From: Larus michahellis
Lineage: Eukaryota; Chordata; Aves; Charadriiformes; Laridae
Direction of reading: 5' to 3'
Length of the DNA: 64,000 nt
Assembly: GCF_964199755.1 (NCBI RefSeq)
Contig: NC_133911.1
Location: 1,577,001-1,641,000 of the forward strand
The translations under genes and the position numbers were made by a program. Positions 12,330-22,789 of this stretch are shown piece by piece (the stretch's first letter is position 1; every line of letters begins with the position of its first letter). The notes beneath the pieces were generated by a model, which was not told the origin of the DNA, did not search any database, and saw nothing but the letters and a program-made list of their open reading frames with translations.

Positions 12330-13345
12330 CAGTGCTGCCACCCCTCTCCCGGCATCGTCACCCACATTGGCACCCTCTCCCTGGCATTGTCACCCTCTCC
12401 CAGAATTGTCACCCTATTCCCAGAATTGTCAGCCTCTCCCAGTGCTGTCACCCTCTCCCCAGCATCGTCACTCTCTCCCTGGCATTGTCACTCTCTCCCA
12501 GAATTGTCACCCTCTCCCTGGCATCGTCACCCTCTCCCAGCCTTGTCACCCTCTCCCAGAATTGTCACCCTCTCCCAGCATTGTCACCCTCTCCCAGCCT
12601 TGTCACCCTCTCCCAGAATTGTCACCCTCTCCAGCATCGTCACCCTCTCCCCGGCATCGTCACTCTCTCCAGCATCGTCACCCTCTCCCCGGCATTTTGA
12701 TACTCTCCCACCATTGTCACCCTGTCCCCAGCCTTGTCACCCTTTCCCCGGCATTGTCACCCTCTCCCCATCATTGTCAACCTCTCCCAGAATTGTCACC
12801 CTCTCCCAACGTTGTCACCCTCTCCCTGGCATTGTCACCCTCTCCCACCATCGTCGCCCTCTCCCTGGCATTGTGACCCTCTCCCACCATCATCACCCTC
12901 TCCCACCATAGTCACCCTCTCCCAGCATTGTCACCCTCTCCCCAGCCTTGTCACCCTCTCCCTGGCATCGTCACCCTCTCCCAGCATCATCACCCTCTCC
13001 CTGGCATCGTGACCCTCTCCCACCATCATCACCCTCTCCCCAGCCTTGTCACCCTTTCCCCAGCATTGTCACCCTCTCCCCACCGTTGTCAACCTCTCCC
13101 AGAATTGTCACCCTCTCCCCAGCCTTGTCACCCTCTCCCTGGCATCGTCACCCTCTCCAGCATCGTCACCCTCTCCCCAGCATTGTGACCCTCTCCCAGC
13201 ATTGTCACCCTCTCCCACCATAGTCACCCTCTCCCCGGCATTGTCCCCCTCTCCCACCATCGTCACCCTCTCCACCATCGTCACCCTCTCCCACCATTGT
13301 CACCCTCTCCCACCTTTGTCACCCTCTCCCACCTTTGTCACCCCC
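12330..13345. repeat. 19-bp minisatellite
   Basis: About 50 copies of a 19-bp unit, GTCACCCTCTCCCAGCATT, with alternative ends (GAATT, CCTT, CCATC, CCGGCATT). It is strongly pyrimidine-biased on the plus strand. Open frames are repeats of HCHPLP and SPSP type and are not genes. Confidence 0.95.
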
Positions 13346-13610
13346 TCCCCAGCGCAGCGGTCCGGGGGGGTTTGTCCCAGCGCTGGCCGGACGGTGCCCT
13401 GCGCGTCTCCGGGCTCAGAGCTCCGCCGGGGAAGGTTTATTTGCTCTCGGGGAAGCCGGAGCCGCCGCAGCCTGCGCCGGAGCCGCTTCTCCCCCGGGTG
13501 CTGGGAGCCGGGGTCCCGGGGGGAACTGGGGGCACCAGTTTCGGGCTCGGCCCCGGCCTCGGTTTTTCTCTCGGGGTCTGGGTACGAGAAACGAAACCCC
13601 TTGAGGCCCA
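13346..13610. other. Short unique GC-rich segment between two arrays
   Basis: CpG-containing unique sequence between the 19-bp and 15-bp arrays. No exon recognised. Confidence 0.4.
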
Positions 13611-14780
13611 GGAGCCAATAATTAATGCCCCGGGGCTAAATGCCCCCGTGGGAAATGCCCCAGGGCTGAAGCACCAACACTCGGTGCCAGGGACTAAATG
13701 CCCCGGGGCTTTATGCGTCCTTGGTTAATGCCCCGGTGCTTAATGCCCCGGGGGTAAATGCCCCGGGGGTAAATGCCCCTTTGCTAAATGCCCCAGGGGT
13801 AAACGCTTAACGCTCCGGTGTTCAACGCCCCCCTGTTTTCTGCCCCAACGCTAAGTGCCCCAGTGCTCGATGCCCCGGGGCTTCATTCCCCACATGCTGA
13901 ATGCGTCGACGCTAAATACCCCGGGGCTAAACAATACCCCCATGGTAAATGCCCCGGGGGGCGAAAGGGTCTTTCGCTTAAATGCACCGACGCTGAATGC
14001 ACCAACGCTCAGTGCCCCAGTGCTAAATACCCCCGTGCTAAATACCCCAGGGGTAAATACCCTGGGGATAAATGCCCCAGGGTTATATAGCCCAAGACTA
14101 AATGCCCCAGGGCTAAATACCCCAGGGATAAATGCCCCAGGGCTAAATACCCTGGTGCTAAATATCCCCGTGCTAAATACCCCAGGGATAAATGCCCCAC
14201 GGATAAATGCCCCAGGGTTAAATACCCCAAGACTAATGCCCCAGGGATAAATACCCTGGGACTAAATACCCCAGGGATAAATGCCCCAGGATTAAATACC
14301 CCAGAGGTAAATAACTCGGAGCTACATACCCCAGGGCTAAATACCCCAGAGCTAAATACCCCAAGGCTAAATGCCCCAGGGATAAATGCCCCAGGGTTAA
14401 ATACTCCAGGACTAAATACCCCGTGCTAAATACCCCAGGGTTAAATACTCCAGGGGTAAATGCCCCAGGGATAAATATCCCAGAGCTACGTACCCCAGAG
14501 CTAAATACCCCGGTGCTAAATCCCCCATGCTAAATACCCCAGCGCTAAAAAATACCCCAGGGCTAAATACCCCAGCGCTAAATACCCCGGAGCTAAATAC
14601 CCCGGAGCTAAATAATTCAGAGCTACATACCCCAGGGCTAAAGGCACCGGGGATAAATGCCCCAGGATTAAATACCCCAGGGGCAAGTATCCCAGAGCCA
14701 AATGCCCCAGAACTAAATACCCCAGGGCTAAATACCCTCCGGGGTAAATACCCCAGGGCTAAATGCCCCGGCAGCGCTCG
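13611..14780. repeat. 15-bp minisatellite
   Basis: About 75 copies of a 15-bp unit, TAAATACCCCAGGGC, with TAAATGCCCCRGGG variants. The first 300 bp is more diverged than the rest. The period is a multiple of three, giving pentapeptide repeats of the N-T/A-P-G-L kind on the plus strand. Confidence 0.95.
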
Positions 14781-14805
14781 GCTCATCCTGCTTTGACATG
14801 CCAGG

Positions 14806-14867
14806 AAAAAAATAAAATAAAATAAAATAAAATAAAATAAAATAAAATAAAATAAAATAAAATAAAA
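14806..14867. repeat. (AAAAT)n microsatellite
   Basis: About twelve near-perfect AAAAT pentamers. Confidence 0.95.
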
Positions 14868-15344
14868 ACCCCATTTTAACCAAGAGCAGCGGCTCCGTTT
14901 TGGGAGACACCCCCCACCCCGGCCCCGATCCCTGAGTTTAAGCCGTTTCCAAACTAATTGGCGTGACTTAACGAACCCGAAGGAGATGATGCATGGGAGG
15001 CACGAGCGGGTTTAAAGCGCTAAAAGGCCTTCGGTTCCCGGGGCCGATTTTGGCACCCGGCGGGATTTCCAGCCGAAAAATAGGGGTTGTATCATTCCCA
15101 TCTGGATCCTATGGGATATTCATGACCCGGCAATCGTTAACGCTGGCAAATTAAGGCTTTAACGGCAAATTAAAGCTCGGAATAAGTCAACGCTGATGGG
15201 TTTGGGGTGGTTTGGGATGGACGGATGGCAGGGCCGGAGAGGGGCCGGAGCTGACACCAAGCGGATGGAAATGGCAATTTCTGCTCCCCGAGGAGAAAAC
15301 GGGAGGATTTGGGGCAAAAATGGGGGGATGGGGGGGGGGGATTG
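14868..15344. other. Unique sequence, no gene seen
   Basis: Non-repetitive sequence between two AAAAT-type microsatellites. No recognised feature. Confidence 0.4.
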
Positions 15345-15402
15345 CGAAAAATAAAATAATAAAATAAAATAATAAAATAAAATAAAATAATAAAATAAAA
15401 CC
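15345..15402. repeat. AATAAAAT-type microsatellite
   Basis: Alternating AAAAT and AAT units, related in composition to the AAAAT run 500 bp upstream. Confidence 0.85.
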
Positions 15403-15563
15403 CACCCTGCCACCAGGAAAAGTTGCATAAAAAAAAGCCCAATTTGGAGCACCCAGAAGAAGCCGGGGAGGGCGGCGGGGGGGGGCGGGGGGGGGGGATG
15501 ACCAACGTCAGCCCGCGATTTCCTTTGGAAAAATACCCGACTCCATTGCAAAGAAATGAAATA

Positions 15564-15587
15564 ACACACACACACACACACACACAC
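15564..15587. repeat. (AC)n dinucleotide repeat
   Basis: About twelve AC units. Confidence 0.9.
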
Positions 15588-15773
15588 CCCAAAAAAGGCG
15601 ACTCAAAATATTTACGTGACCTCGGTCATTCCCTTTTCCTCCCTTCCCTGCCCTGGGCCGGGGGGATGCTCAAGGCCTGGGGGGTCGGGGGGGGGGGATG
15701 CTTTGGGTGGTCAGGGTGAGCTTTGCATCCCGGGATGCTCGTGGAAGGGCAGCAGGGATGGATGGGGGGGGGG

Positions 15774-16040
15774 GGGTCCCTCAGCATCCCGGGGCGGGGG
15801 ATAACGAGCTCCCGGCTTCGTTAAACCACCCACCTTCACCTTTACTTGGGGACCACCCCCCCCCACCCCCCCACCCCCCCCCAAGGGTGCTCGCAGGGAG
15901 GTGGCACCCTGGTGCCACCAGGGTATAGGGCGCCTTTATTTTGTCCTCAACAAGCCATTTTTTTTCCAAAAAAAAGCCTTTTTTTTTTTTTTCCAAAAAG
16001 CCTTTTTTTTTTCCCAAAAAAGCCTTTTTTTTCCCAAAAA
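15774..16040. repeat. Left copy of a duplication flanking the gap
   Basis: This sequence, from GGGTCCCTCAGCATCCCGGG to the Ns, is repeated almost base for base from 16241 on the other side of the gap. Differences are limited to single substitutions and homopolymer lengths. It includes T-rich runs of the CCAAAAAGCCTTTTTT kind at its right end. Confidence 0.9.
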
Positions 16041-16240
16041 NNNNNNNNNNNNNNNNNNNNNNNNNNNNNNNNNNNNNNNNNNNNNNNNNNNNNNNNNNNN
16101 NNNNNNNNNNNNNNNNNNNNNNNNNNNNNNNNNNNNNNNNNNNNNNNNNNNNNNNNNNNNNNNNNNNNNNNNNNNNNNNNNNNNNNNNNNNNNNNNNNNN
16201 NNNNNNNNNNNNNNNNNNNNNNNNNNNNNNNNNNNNNNNN
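16041..16240. other. Assembly gap (200 N)
   Basis: Exactly 200 N. The round length suggests a scaffolding gap of arbitrary size and not a measured distance. Confidence 0.99.
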
Positions 16241-16508
16241 GGGTCCCTCGGCATCCCGGGGCGGGGGATAACGAGCTCCCAGCTTCGTTAAACCACCCAC
16301 CTTCACCTTTACTTGGGGACCACCCCCCCCCACCCCCACCCCCCCCCCAAGGGTGCTCGCAGGGAGGTGGCACCCTGGTGCCACCAGGGTATACGGCGCC
16401 TTTATTTTGTCCTCAACAAGCCATTTTTTTTCCAAAAAAAAGCCTTTTTTTTTTTTTCCAAAAAGCCTTTTTTTTTTCCCAAAAAAGCCTTTTTTTTCCC
16501 CAAAAAAC
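16241..16508. repeat. Right copy of the gap-flanking duplication
   Basis: Matches 15774-16040. After this copy the sequence carries on into further CCCAAAAAGCCTTTTTT units. Confidence 0.9.
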
Positions 16509-16705
16509 CCTTTTTTTTCCCAAAAAGCCTTTTTTGTTCTTCCACAAAAAGCCTTCCCCCCCAAAAAAGCACCTTTTTTCCAAAAAAAAGGACTTTTTTT
16601 TTTTTAAAAAATGCTATCTTTCTCCCCCAAATGCCATTTTTCCCCCTCAAAAGCACCTTTTTTTCCCCAAAAAGCCTTCCCCCCCCCCCCAAAAAAAAAA
16701 TAAAA
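16420..16705. repeat. T/A-run low-complexity array
   Basis: Repeats of CCAAAAAAGCCTTTTTTTT with homopolymers of variable length, ending in C12 and A10 runs near 16680-16700. It overlaps the right-hand duplicate copy. Confidence 0.85.
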
Positions 16706-17587
16706 AATAAGATTTTTGCCCTTTTTCGGAGGGATTTAAACCAGCTGGAGGCCGCAGGTAGGCGGATATGAACCGGCTCCGGCCTCAGCTCCGCTCCCAT
16801 CAGAAAATATCCGGCTTCATTGTTCGGGGGGGGACGCGCCGTGTCCGTGCTTTGTTCCCTCGGGACGTTTTTGAACCGCATAAATATTTGCAGAGCCCGA
16901 ACGCACAAGGAGGCGGAGGAATTTTATTTTTTTTTTCCTCTCTCCCCCCCCCCCCCCCCCCCCCCATCATTATTTTTTGGGGCCAAACGTGGCTTTTTGT
17001 ACCTTCCGAGGGAAATTTCCGGCTGGAAACCCAACCCTGAGCGTGTTTCGAGGTTGAATGGTCGCCCCGCTGGGTGGAAACAATACGGATTTTTGCTTAA
17101 AAGCTTTTCCTGCCCGGTTCCCCGGAGCGCTCAGGAATTACATCCCACCAGCAGCATCGTGGCCCGGTGCCGGCGGGATGCACGAGGAGCATCGGGACGC
17201 CTGGATCTTGGCATCGCTTGGAATATTTTTTATTTTTTTTTGGGGGGGGGGGTGGGTTTCAACGCGGAGCCAGGGATGAAGGGCGGGATGCGGGACGGGG
17301 TACCCCAAAACGAAGCCACATCTCCAGGGGTAAAAGATGCCGGAGTTTCGCTCCGTGGGCATCGCTTTATCGCCGCGGTGGTACCCAACGGCCTCCTGCT
17401 CCGTCTCTGCCGCGGTTGGCGATGTCATCACCCGGCGTGGCTTCTTTTTGGGGGCTGAAAAGGGCACGATTTGGGATCAGGCGCTCGGTCTGAAGGGGAT
17501 TCGAGGCGGTGGGGGGGTCGGGGGGGGACAGGGATGCTGGCGGGATGCTCAGGGATGCACAAGAGCCTGCTGAATCCCGGGAGAGCC
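16706..17587. other. Unique sequence, no gene recognised
   Basis: Contains a C-run near 16946-16965 and a T/G run near 17225-17250. No exon recognised. Confidence 0.4.
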
Positions 17588-17912
17588 TGGGGAAAAAAAA
17601 AAAAAAAAAAAAAAAAGGAGGAAAAAAAAAAGGGAAGAGGGAATAAAGAAAGAGGGGGAAGAGGGGGAGAAGGAAGAAAATGGGGGGAAAGGTGAAAAGG
17701 GGGGGGAAGAGGGGGGAAGGGGGAAAAGAGGGGGGAAAAGGGGAAAAGAGGGGGGGAAGGGAAAAGAGGGGGGGAAGGGGGAAAGGGGGAATAGGAGGGG
17801 GGAAAGGGGGGAAAGGGGGGAAAGAGGGAAAAGGGGGAAGGGAAAAAAAGGGAAAAAGGGGTTAAATGGGGAAAAAAGGGAAAAAGGGGGGGAAAAGGAG
17901 GGGGGAAAAGGG
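17588..17912. repeat. Long polypurine tract (G/A-rich)
   Basis: About 325 bp almost purely A and G on the plus strand. It starts with an A24 run and continues as GGGGGGAAAAGG-like units of variable length. Only a few pyrimidines interrupt it. Such tracts can form triplex and G-quadruplex structures. Confidence 0.9.
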
Positions 17913-17997
17913 ACAAATCCCGCCTCCCGCGGGCCGTTTCCAGGCACAGCGCGGGCGGGCATTGCCCCCTGGCGGCAGCGGCCACGGAGCCCGTGGC

Positions 17998-18950
17998 GTG
18001 TCCCCCCCCCACCCAGTACCCCCCAGTACCCCCCAGCAGGCTTCCCTGGGGTCCCCCAGTACCCCCCAGTGCCCCCCCCCCCAGGCCTCACAGCCCCCCC
18101 AGGACCCCTCATAGCCCTCACAGCCCCCCCACTACTCCCCAGTGCCCCCCGAGATCCCCCCAGGACCCCCCCATAGCCCTCACAGCACCCCAGTAACCCC
18201 CAGTGCCCCCCCCGCCAGATCCCCCCAGTACCCCCCAGTGCCTCCCATAGCCCTCACAGCCCCCACAGTGCCCCCCCGCAACCCTCACAGCCCCCCCAGT
18301 TCCCCCACCACTCCCCAGTGTGTCCCCCCCTATTCCCCCAGGACCCCCCCATAGCCCTCACAGCCCCCCCAGTGCCTCGCAGTGCCCCCCAGTGCCCCCC
18401 GAGATTCCCTCTAGTACCCCCCAGTGCCCCCCATAGCCCTTATAGGCCCCCCAGTTCCCCCACTACTCCCCGGTCCCCCCCCAGATTCCCCCCAGGACCC
18501 CCCCATAGCCCTCACAGCCCCCCCCCAGTGCCTCGCAGTGCCCCCCACAGCCCCCCCAGTTCCCCCACTACTCCCCGGTGCTCCTCCAGATCCCGCCCCC
18601 ATAGCCCTCACAGCCCCCCCCAGTAACCCCTAGTGCCCCCCCCAGTCCCCCCAATGCCCCCCATAGTCCTCACAGCCCCCCCCAGTGCCTCGCAGTGCCC
18701 CCCAGTTCCCCCCAGTGCCCCCCACAGCCCTCACAGCCCCCCCACTGCTCCCCAGAGCCCCCCCAGATTCCCCCCAGGACCCCCCCCACAGCCCTCAGAG
18801 CCCCCCCCAGGTGGCTCGCGGTGCCCCCCACAGCCCCCCCCGATCCTCTCCAGTACCCCCCAATGCCTCCCATAGCCCCCCCACGATCCCCCCAAGCACC
18901 CTCTCAGCTCCCCCCATTGCCCCCCCCCACCCCTCAGCCCTGCCATCCCC
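17998..18950. repeat. C-rich minisatellite with irregular units
   Basis: Recurring blocks CCCCCCAGTGCCCCCC and ATAGCCCTCACAGCCCCCC, with units of about 30-60 bp that vary in order. The minus strand has many GGGG runs and could form G-quadruplexes. Confidence 0.9.
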
Positions 18951-19149
18951 CGGTGCAGGCAGGAGGGGGCAGCACCTGCCCTCACAAGGCGAAACTGGGG
19001 GGGGCCGGGGGGGCCCCAGGTGCCGGATGGACCCCCCGAGGAGGGAGAGGGTCGGTGGCCCCAGTCCCTGGCCGCCCCCCCCCCCACGGGTCTCCCGCTG
19101 CTCCCGGGGCAGGGAGGGGGGGGGCGGAGGGGGGTTACCCCCCCTCGGA
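18951..19149. other. GC-rich spacer between arrays
   Basis: Unique GC-rich sequence with G- and C-runs. No exon recognised. Confidence 0.4.
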
Positions 19150-20752
19150 GCTGCTCCCCCCAGCTGCGAACCCACTAGCCCCACGTGCGAACCCACTAGC
19201 CCCACGTGCAAACCGCCCCCCCCCCCCGCGAGTCCCCATTGCAAACCCACTAGCCCCTTTTGCAAACCCACTAGCCGCCTTCGCAAATCCACGAGCCCCT
19301 TTTGCAAACCCACTAGCCCCACATGCAAACCCCACCCTCCCTGAGTCCCCATGGCAAACCCATGGCCCCTTTTGCAAACCCACTAGCCCCCTTCGCAAAC
19401 CCACGAGCCCCACATGCAGATTCTCGAGTGCCACATGCAATTCCACAAGCCACCTTTGCAAACTCACAAGCCCACGCCGGAACCCACGGGCACTCTTTGC
19501 AAATCCACAAGCCCCACGTGCAACCACCCCCCCGAGCCCCCATTGCAAACCCATGGCTCCTTTTGCAAACCCACTAGCCCCCTTCGCAAATCCACGAGCC
19601 CCTTTTGCAAACCCACTAGCCCCACATGCAAACACCCCCCCCCCGAGTCCCCATGGCAAACCCATGGCCCCTTTTGCAAACCCACTAGCCCCCTTCGCAA
19701 AGCCCCGACCGTCACTGCAAATCCTCGAGTCCCTTTTGCAAACCCCCGAGTCCCCCATGGAAACCCACTAGCCCCCTTTGCAAACCCACTAGCCCCCTTT
19801 GCAATTCCTCGAGTCCCCTCTGCAAACCCACGAGTCCCCTTCGCAAATCTTCGAGGCCCTTTTTGCGAATCTTTGGGTCCTGTTTGCAAATGCACAAGAC
19901 CCACTGCAAAACTCCAAGCCCCTTTAAAAACACAGGAGTCCCCATGGCAAACCCACAAGCCCCCACTGCAAACCCACGAGCCCCATTGCAAAACCACGAG
20001 TCCTCACCGCAAATCCACAAGCCCCCAGTGCAAACCTACAAGCCCCACTGACAATCTACAAGCCCCACTGACAATCCACAAGCCCCACTGCAAACCCACA
20101 AGCCCCCAGTGCAAACCCATGAGCCCCGTTGCAAAACCACGAGTCCCCAGTGCAAACCCACGAGCCCCATTGCAAAACCACTAGTCCCCAGTGCAAATCC
20201 ACACGCCCCCAGTGCAAACCCACAAGCCCCACTGTGAATCCACGAGTCCCCGGTGCAAATCCACAAGCCCCCTTACAAATCCACGAGCCCCCACTGCAAA
20301 GCCCCAAGTCCCCGTTGCAAATCCACGAGCCGCATTGCAAACCCACGAGTCCCCACTGCAAACCCACAAGCCCCATTGCAAAACCACGAGTCCTCACTGC
20401 AAATCCACAAGCCCCCAGTGCAAACCCACGAGTCCCCAGTGCAAACCCACAAGCCCCCAGTGCAAAACCACGAGCCCCCAGTGCAAACCCACAAGCCCCC
20501 ACTGCAAACCCACGAGCCCCATTGCAAAACCACGAGTCCCCAGTGCAAACCCACAAGCCCCCAGTGCAAACCCACGAGCCCCATTGCAAACCCACGAGTC
20601 CCCCATGCAAACCCACAAGCCCCACTGTGAATCCACGAGCCCCCACTGCAAACCCATGAGCCCCGCTGCAAAACCACGAGTCCCCACTGCAAAACCACGA
20701 GCCCCACTGTGAATCCACGAGCCCCCACCGCAAACCCCCAAACCCGAGGCCG
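19150..20752. repeat. About 20-bp minisatellite, GCAAACCCACRAGCCCC
   Basis: About 80 units of 18-21 bp. Early copies read TTGCAAACCCACTAGCCCC and later ones AGTGCAAACCCACGAGCCCC, sometimes alternating with GCAAAACCACGAGTCCC. The core resembles the GCAAGCCCA core of the 6.7-11.3 kb array. Confidence 0.95.
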
Positions 20753-20929
20753 CAGGTTTCCCTGGGACACCCCAGACGAAGGGGTGTTCATTAGCCAGTG
20801 GCTAATTAGGTGCGATCAACCGCCCAAATTTCCGCGCCCAAACCCCCTTCTGCAAATCACGTCCCCGCCGGTGGCACCGTCCCCGGGGGGCAGTCCATGG
20901 CCTGCACCTCGGGGTGACGCGGGGACAGG

Positions 20930-22190
20930 GACACGGTGCGGTGCCCTGCCAGCGCCTGCCCAGCCCGCAGCACCCCCGGGTGACACCAGGCCTGTTGTCA
21001 CCCCCCCTTGGGGCAGCACCCCGCCGGTACCGGCCCTGAGCACCCCCGGGAGCACCCGTGAGTGACACCAGGCAGCACCGGGGACCGGTGCCACCACCCC
21101 TGTACTGCGGCATCCCTCCGGTACCGGCTCTAAGCACCCCCGGGAGCAACCCTGGGTGACCCTGCGCAGCAGCGGGGACATGGGGACTGGTGCCACCACC
21201 CCATATCACAGCACCCCGCTGGCACCAGCCCTGGGTGTCCCTGGGAGCACCCCCAGATCACCCCAGGCAGCAGCAGGGACACGGGGACCGGTGCCACCAC
21301 CCCTGTACTGCAGCATCCCTCCAGTACCGGCCCTGGGCACCCCCGGGTGACCCCAGGCAGCAGCGGGGACGGGTGCCACCACCCCTCCGCTGCAGCACCC
21401 CACCAGCACCGGCTCTAAGCACCCCCGGGAACACCCCTGGGTGACCTCGGGCAGCGCTGGGGACCGGTGCCACCATCCCCATACCACAGCACCCCACCCC
21501 TGGCTGCCCCGGCAGGACCCTTGGGTGACCTCTGTCAACAGCAGGGACGCAGGGACTGGTGTCACCACCCCCCTCCCGTACCCCAGCATCCAACCGGCAC
21601 CGGCCCTGAACACCCTGGGTGACCCCGGGCAGCACCGGGGACATGGGGACTGATGCCACCACCCTGTGCCACAGCACCCCTCCGGTGCTGGCCCTGGGGG
21701 TCCCCGGGAACACCCTTGGGGGACCCAAGGCAGCGCCAGGGACCGGTGCCACCACCCCTCCGGTGCAGCATCCCGCCGGTACCGGCCCTGAGCACTCCCG
21801 GGAGCGCCCCCGGGTGACCTCAGGCAGCAGTGGGGACACGGGGACCAGTGCCACCACCCCTTCGGTGCAGCAACCCTCCAGTACCGGCCCTGGGGGTCTC
21901 CGGGAGCAGCCCCGGGTGTCCCCGGACAGCACCGGAGACACGGGGACTAGTGTCACCTCCCCTGTAGCATCCTCCGGTACCGGCCCTGGGTGTCCCTGGG
22001 AGCATCCCTGGGTGACCCCGGGTAGTACCGGGGACACGGGGACCGGTGACACTGTCCCGGTACCGCAGCATCCCTCCGGTACCGGCACTGTGTGTCCCCG
22101 GGAGCACCCTCGGGTGGCCCCAAGCAGCTCCGGGGACACGGTGACCAGTGCTACCCCCGGCACGGCAGGACCCCCCCGGTACCGCCCCCC
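20930..22190. repeat. About 95-bp minisatellite upstream of PHC2
   Basis: About 12 copies of an 82-103 bp unit containing GTACCGGCCCTGAGCACCCC, GGTGACCCCAGGCAGC and GGGACCGGTGCCACCACCCC. Copies start near 21027, 21121, 21221, 21324 and 21406. The array ends about 50 bp before the PHC2 promoter elements. Confidence 0.9.
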
Positions 22191-22229
22191 CCGGGGCTCC
22201 CCCTGCCTCCTGCCTCCTCCCCCCTCCCC

Positions 22230-22450
22230 TCCCGTTGCCATGGCGACCCCGCTCCCCCCGCCCCTTCCCCCCCCCCCCCCCCCCCCCACGTTGCCATGGC
22301 GAGCGCGAGCGGCGGCCGCCGGAGCGGCGGAGCGCGGGGCGCGCGGTGGGCGTGTCCGGGCGGGGCGGGCGGGGCGCTGATTGGCCGGTGCCCCCCACGT
22401 GACGCGCGGAGGAATGCAAATGAGTTATGGCATCGGGCCGCCGCGCCGCC
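22230..22450 (+). promoter_or_regulatory. PHC2: Putative main PHC2 promoter (CpG island)
   Basis: A CpG-dense block with several ordered motifs. Two RFX X-box-like sites lie at 22234-22247 and 22290-22303 (GTTGCCATGGCGAC/AG). GC boxes lie near 22360, an inverted CCAAT box (ATTGG) at 22380-22384, an E-box CACGTGAC at 22396-22403, and a perfect octamer ATGCAAAT at 22414-22421. Motif identity comes from reading the sequence; factor binding is inferred. The spacing fits a start site near 22450-22500 for a leader exon ending at 22580. Confidence 0.65.
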
Positions 22451-22580
22451 GCCTGAGGGAGGAGGGAGCGGCCGCGGGCCCGGCACCGGCACCGGGGCGC
22501 CCTCCGCCGTCCCCCGCCCGCCCCCGGAGCCGCCCGGGCCATGGCCCTGGCCGGCGGGACTCGCTCCGCCCGGGCCGCAG
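22450..22580 (+). other. PHC2: Putative PHC2 5' leader exon (with uORF)
   Basis: A GC-rich leader ending in GGGCCGCAG followed by GTACCG as a candidate donor. An ATG at 22541 opens a frame that, if spliced to the acceptor before 26436, runs into TGA 16 codons later. The exon would therefore be an untranslated leader carrying a short upstream ORF and would not add an N-terminus. The 5' end is a guess from promoter motif spacing. Confidence 0.5.
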
Positions 22581-22789
22581 GTACCGCGCTGCCCGCCGCT
22601 ACCGGGCCCCGCCGGCTTTGTCTGGGCCGGGCCGGGGCCGTGTGGGGGGGGCGGGTTGAGGGGGGGGGGAGGAGGTGAGGGGGGGCCGCGCCGCGCATGC
22701 GCCCCGCCACCCGCCGTGCCTCAGTTTACCCACCCGGCCCCGACCCCACCGGTGTCCGTGACCCCTCCGCCCCCCCCTGCAAACCCACC

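Noticed and set aside
15781-16271. Frames running across the N gap
   Set aside because: They contain only unknown residues and T-rich repeat translation.
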